From contig JBOZIK010000001.1 of assembly GCA_051453625.1 (NCBI GenBank), positions 75,522,488 through 75,586,487 of the forward strand: a stretch of DNA of 64,000 bases. The letters run 5' to 3'. The notes beneath the pieces were generated by a model. That model was given only the letters and a program-made list of their open reading frames with translations. It was not told the DNA's origin and searched no databases. This stretch comes from Welwitschia mirabilis (Eukaryota; Gnetophyta; Gnetopsida; Welwitschiales). Below are positions 1-11,581 of this stretch, in pieces; the first letter of the stretch is position 1; each line of letters starts with the position of its first letter. The position numbers were made by a program, and so were the translations under genes.

Positions 1-600
1 TTGAGGATATGTTATAGCTTTCTTGAATATTGCTTCACATATTTGCAATGGAGTTAAACTCTGGTTTATTTGTGTGATCCTTATAATTATGAAATTTCTT
101 AACTTCATGCATAAACATTGTTTTGTGATTATCTCCCATGGAAAATACTATTGAAAGATGAAAATTGGTTACATGTTTTTTATGCTTCCTTAACGAATTT
201 TATAAAGAAGCTAGAATTCTTTAGTATGTAATTGCCTCGAAATTGCATTGACTGTCAAATTATGGATACCCTTTCTTGAATTATTTTCTTGTAAATTATA
301 AAACTAACAGTATATTTTTTTAATTCACCACTTGCAGACATTTCATTAAAAAAATTATAGTAATTAAATATAGAAATTATAGATTGATTATAATACTAAT
401 GGTCATTCATTAATCACTTGATTAATGGTCTATCGAAAGGAGAGAAGGACCCATGTAGTTACTCCATTATCTTACTGAGTTGCATTCTACAATATTAAGA
501 TGTAATTATTAAAAAAGAAATTCAAATCTAGTCTTAAAAATATAATAGGTGATATATCCTTTATTATTATGATCACCATCATAAAGCATTATAAGGCATA
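1..600. other. AT-rich stretch without gene
   Basis: I see no open frame of useful length, no transposon protein similarity and no repeat in this stretch. It is ordinary AT-rich plant intergenic DNA leading into the GC-richer block that follows. Confidence 0.6.
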
Positions 601-711
601 AGGCGAAAGGAGGGGCGTTTTTAAGGAAAAATTCGTTTGCAAAAAGGGGTCCAAAAGACGTTAGGGTACCAAGAGTGCTTTGAGAACAACTTGGCCCGCT
701 AATTAAAATTA

Positions 712-784
712 TGCTTCAACGTTTCAACAAGAATTGAACAGCCAATCTCTTCATTTCAATAAATATCACCTGCCGTTACACCCA
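712..784 (+). repeat. direct repeat copy A, left of gap 1
   Basis: This roughly 73-base sequence ends at the gap and recurs just beyond it at 1558-1629 with about 7 differences. Shared words include GCTTCAACGTTTCA, TTTCAATAAATATCACC and TTACACC. The divergence argues against a simple unmerged assembly overlap. It may be one unit of a tandem repeat or a real duplication inside the organelle-like block. Confidence 0.75.
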
Positions 785-1555
785 NNNNNNNNNNNNNNNN
801 NNNNNNNNNNNNNNNNNNNNNNNNNNNNNNNNNNNNNNNNNNNNNNNNNNNNNNNNNNNNNNNNNNNNNNNNNNNNNNNNNNNNNNNNNNNNNNNNNNNN
901 NNNNNNNNNNNNNNNNNNNNNNNNNNNNNNNNNNNNNNNNNNNNNNNNNNNNNNNNNNNNNNNNNNNNNNNNNNNNNNNNNNNNNNNNNNNNNNNNNNNN
1001 NNNNNNNNNNNNNNNNNNNNNNNNNNNNNNNNNNNNNNNNNNNNNNNNNNNNNNNNNNNNNNNNNNNNNNNNNNNNNNNNNNNNNNNNNNNNNNNNNNNN
1101 NNNNNNNNNNNNNNNNNNNNNNNNNNNNNNNNNNNNNNNNNNNNNNNNNNNNNNNNNNNNNNNNNNNNNNNNNNNNNNNNNNNNNNNNNNNNNNNNNNNN
1201 NNNNNNNNNNNNNNNNNNNNNNNNNNNNNNNNNNNNNNNNNNNNNNNNNNNNNNNNNNNNNNNNNNNNNNNNNNNNNNNNNNNNNNNNNNNNNNNNNNNN
1301 NNNNNNNNNNNNNNNNNNNNNNNNNNNNNNNNNNNNNNNNNNNNNNNNNNNNNNNNNNNNNNNNNNNNNNNNNNNNNNNNNNNNNNNNNNNNNNNNNNNN
1401 NNNNNNNNNNNNNNNNNNNNNNNNNNNNNNNNNNNNNNNNNNNNNNNNNNNNNNNNNNNNNNNNNNNNNNNNNNNNNNNNNNNNNNNNNNNNNNNNNNNN
1501 NNNNNNNNNNNNNNNNNNNNNNNNNNNNNNNNNNNNNNNNNNNNNNNNNNNNNNN
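785..1555. other. assembly gap 1 (771 N)
   Basis: A run of unknown bases. The apparent open frames that cross it on both strands are artefacts, because N codons contain no stops. Confidence 0.99.
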
Positions 1556-1557
1556 TA

Positions 1558-1629
1558 GGCTTCAACGTTTCAGCAGGAATTGAATAGCCAATCCCTTGAT
1601 TTCAATAAATATCACCTGCCATTACACCA
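1558..1629 (+). repeat. direct repeat copy B, right of gap 1
   Basis: Second copy of the sequence found at 712-784, about 90% identical by eye. A weaker echo, CATTTCAATAAATAC, occurs near 2092. Confidence 0.75.
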
Positions 1630-1841
1630 AGGGAATCGCACTGGAAATGATTGCACTTGAATACTCTTATAGCAGAGGCATTATTGATTATCAATAACAC
1701 TTAATAAGTAATCCATCTCCAACGCGGTTACTTCTCCTCGTGGCCTTGCAGATCTACTTTCGACTCTACACTATCTTAACAAGCTGCAATTCCCGCTATT
1801 ATGCTAGTCAAGGCTGATGCTTAAAGAAAATGTAACGTTCG

Positions 1842-2048
1842 TCATTCCTGGATCTGATGACGCATAGGAACTAAAGGGGAAGGCAGAGAACGCATATGAA
1901 AATAAGAATGCGTGATACTGATTTCTTCAATCAATCCTTCTTTGGAATAACAACCCATAATAGAAAGATAATCAGAACCTAAATTGAATGTTTTTATATA
2001 GTTAGGGCACCAGAACCAAGCATAATCCATCCTTCTAGTTTCTTCCAT
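1842..2048 (-). CDS. unrecognised 68-residue open frame in the GC-richer block
   Basis: An ATG-initiated minus-strand frame beginning MEETRRMDYAWFWCPNY and ending at a stop near 1842. I do not recognise the product. It lies wholly inside the block I suspect is organelle-derived. Its length is modest, but its composition (Trp, Cys and Tyr present, not just Lys, Asn and Ile) is less like random AT-rich translation than most short frames here. It may be a fragment of a mitochondrial open frame or chance. Confidence 0.2.
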   Translation of the reverse strand: MEETRRMDYAWFWCPNYIKTFNLGSDYLSIMGCYSKEGLIEEISITHSYFHMRSLPSPLVPMRHQIQE

Positions 2049-2187
2049 CGAATTCCATAAGAATCGAAGATCTGCAACTCAACGAAGCTCTGCATTTCAA
2101 TAAATACTTGGTTGTGGCTCACAGCGCCCTGGAGAACTGACACTCAACGACACAGGTGCTGCAGAGTAGTTCGTTTTTGCGCAACAA

Positions 2188-2409
2188 GTGAGTTTTCAAG
2201 GGCCGCTTCTGAGCGGGGTCATTCTCTGTGCCGGTGCCGAAGCTCTCAATGCTTTTATTTCTACCTATCCTGTTGTTCAGTGTAGTATATTCGAGCATTT
2301 CTTTCTGGAAATGTATCTTGTCCTGCCCATTTTTGTAACAAGACTCTTACCGGCGATCATCACTGTATGTCTTTTGCTTTTGATGCTAAGGAAACATTCA
2401 AGTTATTAA
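2188..2409 (+). CDS. unrecognised 73-residue open frame with hydrophobic C-terminus
   Basis: The frame opens at a GTG, not an ATG, which weakens it as a nuclear gene. The C-terminal half (LPIFVTRLLPAIITVCLLLL) could form a membrane segment followed by basic residues. No family is recognised. It lies in the organelle-like block and could be a fragment of a mitochondrial reading frame or chance. Confidence 0.15.
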   Translation: MSFQGPLLSGVILCAGAEALNAFISTYPVVQCSIFEHFFLEMYLVLPIFVTRLLPAIITVCLLLLMLRKHSSY

Positions 2410-3286
2410 CACATCACAAATAGCAACTTTAGATTAAAGCAAAATAAGGGCCTCACGAATTATATACTCAACAGATATTATTAGACAATCTAGCGCCCTT
2501 CCTCTTGCATAGCGCTCCTTTAACACAAGGCTTTTTATCTCTCAATGGTTTCTTTTCCTCGCTCAGTGCTCTCTGCTCTCGCGCGGCTTATTGAATGCCT
2601 TTTCCCAACACCGTTGCACTCCCCTTGCTCATGTGATTACCCGGTCTGAGGTCAAGCATTGTCCACTATCTTACCAAGCGCCTGAGCAAATAATCTTTCT
2701 TTCCACTCAGCTGCAAATTAGAAGACTCTATGAAGCCTTAGTTCAGTGACGCTCTTTTCGAATCTCTATTGGCTCAATAGATCAACAAGTAAACATCTTA
2801 GCTCCTCCGTTCTGGTTTCTTTCGGTTTCCACTAATCGGCAGCGTGTTTGAGCCACTCCTTCGTTATGTTTACTATGCCTTAATTTGTAAGCACTCTCAT
2901 AATCCACCTTAGATTAATGTCGTTCAGACGCAATCTTCTCCGTTGAACTCAAACCACGGAAAACTGTAGTTAACAGGGAGGGCACATTAGTCTGAGTACG
3001 GGTACATGTCTTTTAAAGGAGGAAAAAAAAATACTGTGCTGTAAGGTTATGTTAAAACATTCTATGCTATGGATTGTTTATAAGTATGAAGTTTTAACTG
3101 GAATAGCTATTAAAAATATGGTGGAGGATAGGTTATAGTTTCAAGTCCAAGTAGAAATAGTTTTTTATATATATATAAAACTCCCCTTAATTATTGGATC
3201 TATCTTGATTATAGTCTTATTCCTTTAACTTGCAAAATTTGTATGTTGCCAATTTAGGAGGTCTAGATCATATAGTGCCCCTTACT

Positions 3287-3342
<56 letters not shown>
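3287..3342. repeat. compound microsatellite (TA)n(CA)n
   Basis: A short TA run passes directly into about 22 uninterrupted AC/CA units. It marks the return to AT-rich DNA after the GC-richer block. Confidence 0.97.
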
Positions 3343-3598
3343 GTCCAATTATTGATACTACATTAATTAGTAAATTATTAAATGTTTAAACTTTATAGCC
3401 ATGAAATAATTAGATTTCACTTTATTTTAGACTAATACCTTCTTATGGGCTAAACACTACACTCATATTTAACAACTCGTGTAGATTTTAGTTGAATTAT
3501 GAATCTATGGGCAGTAACATCATTGGATATTAAGCTTATTTCCTTATCATCTAACCATCTTGCAATATCATAGTTGGCTTAAAGTCGAGGTTATTACA

Positions 3599-3615
3599 TT
3601 TGGTATCAGAATGAG
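3599..3615 (+). promoter_or_regulatory. orphan LTR-retrotransposon primer-binding site (initiator Met tRNA type)
   Basis: TTTGGTATCAGAATGAG matches the common plant primer-binding site TGGTATCAGAGC, complementary to the 3' end of initiator Met tRNA, with two changes at its end. It follows ...TTATTACA, a plausible LTR terminus ending in CA. This suggests that 5' LTR remains lie just upstream, but I could not find a partner LTR or a recognisable gag or pol following it. Confidence 0.45.
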
Positions 3616-6440
3616 TTAAATTCTTATTGTACAATTTTTGGGGTGTTACGAAAGATAAGCCTTTTTGTACATCACTCCACATATATTTATTCATCTTGAT
3701 GGTACACAGAGAAAAACCTAAAAATTTTATAGAAAATTATTTATATCACATTCAAGAATATGACTGAACATATTTTTCCCATTCTCGTCAACATCAAAGT
3801 AATACAACTTACTCCTATAAACATTACTCGTAAGCTTTTAAGGTTGGAAAAACTCATATGAAAACATTTTAATACTAGTGATAGAGGAAGATCTTCCTTC
3901 ATTAAAGAGAATTGTATCATTCAAAAACTTTAAGTGGATAAATTCCCCATGATTGTGAGCAAGGATAATACATTTCATAGGGCACTTATCCTTAAGAGAT
4001 CTAAGCCTTGAAGAAAATCCTTTCGTAGCTAAAATAAAGAGACAAGGAGAAAAACTTCATATCTTTAATTCAATTAAAAAGATAAATAGGCATGAATTTA
4101 GAGATGTTAATCAAATCAAGGAAATAATTGAGGATTAGAGTTAGGAAGTATCATATAAGGACTAGAATTTAAAGTTTAAATCGATATTTGTTAATCAAAT
4201 TTAAATAATAAAAATTTTTAAAAATATTATTATAAGAATTATTCATATGGAATGAAATGTTTAATAACAAGAATACGACTTAGTTGATGTAAAGTTTCTT
4301 GATTTTTAACTTACCACCTTTATTAAGAAATTAATATCTAAATGAAGTAACCCCTTCAAACTTAAAATATTTTATGCACTTAGTTCTTTGAAATTTATAA
4401 GACTTGTTAATTAATTTTAAGTAAATGAAAAGCTAGATATATATTTTCATCCATCTATCTTAAAAGTTATAAATTGAATACATTCCATTCACTTAAAATT
4501 TCTAAGGAAAGAGATGAAGACGAGAGATTAATTTATGTTTCTAATATAAGGGTTCAAGTCTAAGATGATTATTCAGGATAAGATTCTACTAAAAAACAAA
4601 AGCACTATTTAGAAGTAACAAACCTTAAAAGATGCTAGATGGAAAGTTCAATGATCATGCATCTTTATTACTAGAGGATTTATAGAGTAAAAGATAATAA
4701 TTTAAAGAGGCTTATCATCGAATGAATAGATTTAAAATGCTTCAAGTATAAAGTTAAATGCATGATCAAAAGTTATGATTTTTTTTCAATTTTAGAACCC
4801 TAGGAAAAAAGAAATGATTTCTTTGTCATTGATGGTTATAATTTTCGAAAATTTTTAAACAAATAGAAAATTATGAAGTTAAGAGATGGTACCTTTAGCT
4901 TTGGAAAGGGGCTTTATCTTGATAAAAAATGATTTTTCTTTTTTAAATTGATACTATTCTCAATATTTTCTAAAATATTTAGATGAAAAATTATGTGATC
5001 TATTGATTTTAGGATTTATTCTTAAGCCACTACAATGATTTATTTTTAAGAATATTAATTTTTTGTCTAGCATCTTTAAAAGTTATTTGTAGATTTTATT
5101 ATTCTTTAATAAGAAATTAACATTTTTATAAACATTTAGTTGGGATGAGATAGCCAAATCATAAAGAAATGTCTTAAGAAAGTTTTTAACCTCAAAATTT
5201 TAATGTTTAATTGAAAAAGTTTAAAGACTTATGATAAATAATATGTAACTAAAATGAATTTAAAATTTTAAGGACTTGTGACAAATAATCTATAATTAAC
5301 ATTAATGATATGGCTATCATAATGCCTCAATCAAAGCTACTAATGAACCTCAAGCCTATCTGAAAAATAGCTCTATCTTAGAGTAGATTATAGCATTTAA
5401 AACCAAGTCCACTTTTGTAAAAGATAATACAACACAAATGGATCTAAAGTTCAAATATAATTTTAAGGTTTTTCTTTTTTATACTCAAACTCAAATATAG
5501 AGTATTGCTCTACAAACATCACGGAAAATTTAAAACATAATTTTCTAGGTAAAGAATTAAATGTTATAAAACATTTTAATAAACTTAAGCAACATGGCCT
5601 TGAAAAAATTAATAGCTTAAATATATTCAAGGAGCTAAATGATCATATAATCTATCCTATTAAGTATTATGCATCATTTGTCATAAAATTCACATAAGCA
5701 CTATGATATTGAACTAAACCAACTCAAAATTAAATTATTTAAGCAAACCTTAATATAAATTGAATAATGGCTCATGAGAAGCCTCATCCTCATAAACCAA
5801 GTAAAAGTTTTAACATATAATGTAAGAGATTGTAATTGTTAGGACTTACTTTCTTATAATAAAGGGTTAAATAAAAAATCTAAAGAAATTTTTTAATACT
5901 AATTTAATTAAGAAAAAATCTTATTTAATAGTAATTATAAAATAGTAAACACTAAATCAAACATTATAAATAATTCCAAACAAAATAAAATACATTTCAT
6001 AATAAGAAGATGAAAGAACTAGACTTATTTCCTCTTTATTGATCACCATAGCTAGAAACATAAAAAGGCTTTCTCATAGCCTTTAACAAAATAAGCTTTT
6101 ACATTAATTTTCATTTGGAAATACAAAATAATAATTCATACATAATGTTATTTGAATGTTAATAATAATTAGTAAAGGATAGAAAATGGATTAAAAAAAT
6201 GGAGAGAAAAGAGTATATTCTTCTTAAAGCATGTAATCTAAGGTTCATAAAAGAGATTGTGACATGTCACAGTAATAGGTTTCTAAAATAATCTAGTTTT
6301 TCTACTATTACAAGTTGTCATAATAAGTTCCATAAGTTATTAAACAACTGGAAATGATCATCTAGTCTTTCAATAGCTGACAAAATGGCTACATTTTCTT
6401 ATTAATGATTACTTGTAATTATTATTTTTATTTTTAAAAA
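3616..6440. other. AT-rich stretch, no recognisable gene
   Basis: Possibly the decayed interior of the element whose primer-binding site lies at 3599, but I could not recognise gag or pol in any frame. No repeats stand out. Confidence 0.5.
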
Positions 6441-6447
6441 AAATGGT

Positions 6448-6479
6448 TGGTCAACCTATTCTCATAGGTTGGTTGACCA
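6448..6479. repeat. short inverted repeat (9-bp stem, 14-base loop)
   Basis: TGGTCAACC at 6448-6456 is exactly complementary to GGTTGACCA at 6471-6479. It could be a hairpin left by a small transposon or chance. No flanking duplication is obvious. Confidence 0.4.
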
Positions 6480-8042
6480 CTCAGGTGATTAATCCTTATT
6501 CTTTATTAGTCAATCTTTGATTAACTCTTGAGAAATTTAAAAAGTTTTAAGAATAATTTGTCACTCCAATACTTCCTACTAGTAATTTACTACTTATAAG
6601 TTTGGCTTTTAGCTTTGCAAATTTATTCTTAACTAATAACCAAATTCTCTTGATTAAATCTCTCTTTTTCTAGTATCAAACTTATTTTTGTCCTTTAATA
6701 AACATATGTAAATATGAATTACCTTAATTATGATTTGGTTTATTATTAATAGGTAATCTAGGTTTGCAATAGTAATAACCTCTTGTATTAGGAGGACAAG
6801 AAGGATTGGTATATAAACTTTAAATTATATTATATATGTTTATATTAAATGAAAATGAATGAATAAGATTTTGTTCAAATTATTAAGAACTTGTTTCCTA
6901 TGATGAACTTTGCCTATAGAGAGGGTAATGATCATTTAAAAGATATTTAGACTATTTGAGACAAAAAATGGAATCTCAAATTCTTAAAATTATTACACAA
7001 TTATATTATAGTTTTTGTTGATAATAGTTGGATTTTAATTAATTTCTATTACCTTATAAAAGTGTAAATTTGTTTTTTTCAATGAGCTATATTATCAACT
7101 CATGAAATGAAAACTTTTATTACTAATTATAGGTGACTATAATAATGTAATAGTGATGAAGAGTAGGTGGATGGATCAAGATGATGAAATATAGCTATAG
7201 AGGAACTAGTGAATTATATTATAAGTATAGGGTTATTTAAAATTTACATGAAGCATGATGACTATGCAAGAGATATCACCAAACTAGAGATAATAGGATT
7301 TACTATATAATTAATAAAATAATTAAAGATGACTGATAGATGACTATGTTTCAAGGTACTTAACATAAAACATTAACATGTATCGGGTTTTATGATTTAC
7401 TTATTTTTATGAATAAAAGTGTGTAAATTAACAAACCCTGAAAATGTTTCACTAGTAAAGATATTAATAAGGAAATAAGAAGACGGATAACCTAGTGATT
7501 AAAAAAAATGGAATATGTTCATCGTTGGTAGTTTCTTATTTACAATTTAAAAGAAGTTAATGTTAGTAAAAGAGGTAATAATTAAGTCAATAAGAATGGA
7601 TCCTATAAAATTAAAAAAAAAATAAAGAAATAAAAATGAAAAACAATTAGAAGAATGTATCCAAATGATTTAGGATGATCTATAAAATCAAGGGTGTATA
7701 ATTGAAAGATGTGATCAAGAATGTGATTTATTAAATCAATATTACAATGTTTAAAATAACAAACATATCTATTGAAGTCAAAGAAACTTTCTTAATTGAA
7801 ATACATTTAGTGATGAAAAATATTATTTATTCCATACATATATTTTAATAAAATACTTGAATAGTAAAAATTTTAAATTGATTAATGAAAGGAATGAATG
7901 ATACATATAATAGAAAGATATTAAGAAAATCATTTAAATTTTGATAAGAAAATTCTTTGTGTAAATTACATAATGGATGAGAATAAAGGAGGTATGTTTG
8001 TGGATAACATTTTCTACTCTTTAAAGAATTAAATCAAATGCC
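6480..8042. other. AT-rich stretch upstream of LINE, endonuclease not recognisable
   Basis: An intact LINE would carry its endonuclease domain here. I looked for it in the frame of the downstream reverse transcriptase and found no convincing motif, so the element is either 5'-truncated or too decayed to read. Confidence 0.4.
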
Positions 8043-9800
8043 ACATTAGATGAAATTAGGGAAGTTATTTTTTCAATGTCCATTTCTAAAGCTCTAGGAG
8101 TTGATGTGTCCTCAATGGGATAATTTAAATACTATGTAGAGACTATGACCTTAGAAATGATGATTAAATTTTGGAGTAGGATTAGATTCATACTTCAATT
8201 GAATTTCACCTAAATAATACTTCCTTTACACATCAAAAATGCTCATTCTATCAAGGAGCACTATCCTATTATTATATTTACTTATTCATATAAAATTCTA
8301 TCTAAATATCTTTCTTTGATGATTAAAAATGTGTTATCTAATTTTATTACTAATGAAAAGGCAGATTCTTATAAAGGAAGGAATTTATTTAATTGATTCT
8401 TACTTATTTAAGACATAGTTCACTTAGCCAATAGATAAAAAGAAGATAGTATAGCTCTTAAGCTAGACATTAATAAGGCCTATCAAACTAGACATCAAGA
8501 AGGCCTACCATTACGTGTTTTGAAGATATATAAAGGATATTCTCAAGAAATTAGATTTCCTAATCATTATTTAAGTAAGTGTGAATATTTTTATTCATCC
8601 TTCAATATTTCCCTTCTTAGTGATGGCTTTCACATGGAAATTACTACTACTATTAGGGGGTTTCATCAAGGAACCCTTATTTCTCCATATTTATTTATCT
8701 TTACTATGGAAGGTATTTTGACATACTTTAGGAATTTAAAAAGAAAGAAAAGAATTAGAGGAATTACTCCTATTTATGGCTACATAAAATGTACTCATGT
8801 TTAATTTGTGGATGATAATACGTTATTTATTACAAATTCAGCTAATGATAGTTTAGCCATTAAACTACTTTTGATTAATTTCTCCTTAGATTTTAGCATT
8901 ACGAATAACATGTAGAAGAGACATATTTACTTTATGAAATTATGATTACATAATCAAATACAAGTATACTACCAATTAGATTACTTAGAGGATAAGTAAC
9001 CCACAACATATATTGGACTTATCCTACCTAATAGAGATATTACAAAGCATTAATGGGAAAGGGTCATTCTAAGAATTAATAGAAAATTAGTGTGATGTAA
9101 TATAATGATTACATAAGAAAGTGGAATTAAATTAATTAAAACTGGTATGTAATTCATATCATACTATATCATGTCTTGTTTTAAAGAACCAAAGTCCATT
9201 ATTTACTTGATTGAATCTATGGAGAGAAATTTTATGGAGAAAGGTTTTGATCAACATACTTTGAATTCTATTAAATAGAATAAGCCTTGGAAAAACTAGA
9301 AAGTGAGTAATATGATATGAAACATATATTTTCTCTTAATATTACTTTGTTAAAAAAGTTTTTATGACAATTTCATACTATTATAAAGTCATGGAGAACC
9401 AAAGGGCAAAAACATCTATATAAGGGAATTACACCCAAAGAATCACCTATAATTATTGATGCCTAAAGTATATGAAAAGGTTTTAAAAGTATTAGGAAGT
9501 GATTTTATAATCATTATATGTGTTAACATAAGATTTACTAGCATTCCATAAGTTGCACATATAATACTTTTGATTATGAGAAGTATCATTTAGACCACTA
9601 GTGTATAAGATTATTCACTTTTAAATTATCTAAGAATAAATTACCCATTCAAGAAAAAATTTAATGAACTAAGGTTAATGGATAGTTTAAATTTCAACTA
9701 CTATCACAAATGGGAGCATACGTATCTCATTATGAGAGGTTGCATCTTAGCAAATAATGTTTAAGTGAAGGAAGGATTGCTTTCATTAAAAAACACATAG
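8043..9800 (+). pseudogene. decayed plant LINE reverse transcriptase (ORF2 remnant)
   Basis: This encoded the reverse transcriptase of a non-LTR retrotransposon, which copies element RNA into the chromosome at a nicked target. Motifs appear in family order: EIREVIFSMSISKALGVD (start of RT) at about 8055, YPIIIFTYSYKILSKYL (the 'RPISL...YKI..K' block) near 8260, LDINKAY (motif A) at 8463, RGFHQGTLISPYLF (the 'RQGDPLSP' block) near 8655, and FVDD (motif C) at 8805-8816. The thumb-like part continues to about 9300. A weak zinc-finger-like tail may reach 9,780. There are several in-frame stops and a frameshift cured near 8570. Motif C keeps both Asp residues. The element ends before the Athila target site at 10,050. 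Confidence 0.85.
8463..8512 (+). repeat. 25-bp tandem duplication of RT motif A
   Basis: CTAGACATTAATAAGGCCTA at 8463 is repeated 25 bases later as CTAGACATCAAGAAGGCCTA at 8488. Each copy encodes the motif A core (LDINKAY and LDIKKAY), but 25 is not a multiple of 3, so the second copy is in the +1 frame. The expected continuation (YIKDILKKLDF) is read in that +1 frame. Confidence 0.85.
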
Positions 9801-10049
9801 GCATCAATTTGTGAGTTTATGAAATCTTGGACCATGCTTACCTCCATAATGAGAAGAAGAGGAAATAATTGTTTATTTATATTTATACCACATTTCAAAG
9901 CACTATAATCTGAATGTTTTTCAAAATATAAGAGGAACCATAAGTCAAACTAAAATTAGGATTATAGCTCTTTAAAATAATATTTTATGTGCTAATGAAT
10001 GGTGAAACTTTGAAATATAGACTTATAGGTAACAAATCATTCTCGATAA

Positions 10050-10054
10050 CATTA
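10050..10054 (+). repeat. target site duplication CATTA, left copy
   Basis: CATTA immediately precedes the TG that opens the outer element's 5' LTR. The same five bases immediately follow the CA that closes its 3' LTR, 19 kb away. Five bases is the usual Ty3 value. Confidence 0.85.
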
Positions 10055-11165
10055 TGTTAGATGACCAACTTAACTATATTTACTAGTGGAAGTAATTTTA
10101 GTGATAGCAATATTTGACAACCTCAATGCTTTAACTTAATCATTTACCATGTCAAGGACCTAAGATAAAGAATTAATCATAATTTGGATTAAAAATGAGT
10201 AATTATAAAGCATTTGAAAATAGCACATGGCATGTGGTAGTAGTGCAAGAGACACATGGTAATAACATGAGGTAGTAGCATGGTTATAACACTGAAGACA
10301 CATGGAAATAACATTATTTGGTAGAGAAATCATGATTTAAAGGTTAAGTATTGGACTCATCATGTTAAAATTCATCTAACATAAAAAGATGAAGATTTTA
10401 TCTAATCTTATAAGATAAATGTTTCACCTAATGCTACAAAAGAAGAAATCTTCTCCATCCTACCTAAGCTACATGACAATCATTGTGACTCCCACTTACT
10501 ACTATAAGCCAAAGGCTCCTAACCACTTAACCCTATCCTCTTCTATAAAAGGATCATACTCCCTCATTTGTAAGATCATATGGGCATCAAAGTCACTTAT
10601 GACATTCGAGCATTTTATGGTAAGGGATCCATCTACTTTTGAAATGAACTCCTCTTAGTATTAGGCTAAGTATCCTCCATTGAGAGGATATTATTTCTAT
10701 GTGGATGTAAAAAGTATATCTTAATTAATAAAAGGTGCTTTCTTTATCTTCATTATATCTCTTTTTATCTTTCTTATATATTATGTTGATGTTAATTTAA
10801 TAATGCAATAGATTATATCTAATACTGATATAGGTATAAGGATCACGTTTTGTAATAAAACATTTGTACAATTGATTAAGTTGATTGAATTTAGATCATC
10901 TTAATTTTTATTAAATTGCATTTTCCACTTCCATTGCATGTCATTCATTTTTTCCGTTCATCTACATTATTAATTTTATTTTATTTAATTAAAAATACAA
11001 AAAAATTATTTCTTTATCTTTGAAGAAATTAATTATTCCAATACTTTTGATTGCTTTACTAGTTTATGACATTTTGGATTATACCCTTTAGCATGTGTCG
11101 TATGCTAAAAACAAGTAAATCACTAAAGCAAAGATATATTACTAATGCATGTTGAGAGATAATCA
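10055..11165 (+). repeat. 5' LTR of outer Athila-like element
   Basis: It aligns end to end with 28232-29341, at very roughly 80% identity by eye over the 225 bases I compared. A shared block begins AAGTATCCTCCATTGAG (near 10,670 here). It begins with TG and ends with CA. Confidence 0.9.
10544..10550 (+). promoter_or_regulatory. TATA box of the outer 5' LTR
   Basis: TATAAAA followed by GG lies in the expected central part of the LTR. At the matching place in the 3' LTR the sequence reads CCCATGAAAGGG, so the box is lost there. Confidence 0.5.
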
Positions 11166-11166
11166 T

Positions 11167-11186
11167 TTTGAAACCATTCCCAAGGA
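11167..11186 (+). promoter_or_regulatory. decayed primer-binding site, Asp-tRNA type (outer element)
   Basis: TTTGAAACCATTCCCAAGGA lies one base after the LTR end and aligns with the Athila-type site TTTGGCGCCGTTGCCGGGGA, complementary to the Asp tRNA 3' end. Five of the seven differences are G-to-A. Confidence 0.7.
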
Positions 11187-11581
11187 AGAAACAAAGGGCT
11201 AGAAGGCTGATTCTCATTACATAAATAAGTAGCTTAGTTCAAGATTGTTTACTTATTTAGTGATATACTTTTAATTTTCATTTCTTTGAGTTTGCATTTT
11301 AATTTTTATAGTTTAAAATTTCAATTTTTAGAAACTTAGAATATTATCATGAATATAGAGAAGGACATTTTCTTTAAAAAACTATAAAAAAGGATTAGTT
11401 AATTTTGAGTCTTAAGCAAGATGTGTAATTACTTATAGAATAAAGCAAGATGATTTTTTTCGCCTTTCTTTGTGATAATTCCCAAAGTGCACCTTGAATT
11501 TCTTCTCCCTATAATCCTTTATTATACAACACTTCTAAGAAATCTTATTATTCTTCAAGTAAACTTTCATCATTTTTAAAC

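Larger units (their letters stand above)
600..3010. other. GC-richer block, probably organelle-derived (mitochondrial-like) insertion
   Basis: From about 600 the composition changes sharply. Words rich in G and C (for example GGCCGCTTCTGAGCGGGG near 2200 and GCTCTCGCGCGGC near 2575) are dense, whereas the rest of the window is strongly AT-rich. The block ends near 3,010, where AT-rich DNA with A-runs resumes. It lacks retrotransposon motifs and the heavy C-to-T decay seen elsewhere. Base use and texture resemble plant mitochondrial intergenic DNA, so I infer a nuclear copy of organellar DNA (NUMT). I do not recognise a named mitochondrial gene in it. It could instead be part of another high-GC repeat. 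A 771-base gap hides part of it. Confidence 0.45.

Noticed and set aside
734-1565. Long open frames on both strands across gap 1
   Set aside because: Almost all codons are N; no real sequence supports them. The same applies to the frames crossing 37,522-37,801 and 39,961-40,370.
4540-4570. GGGTTCAAGTC, resembling a tRNA T-loop
   Set aside because: No acceptor or anticodon stem could be built around it.
10419-10658. 79-codon open frame
   Set aside because: It lies inside the outer 5' LTR and is not preserved in the 3' LTR.
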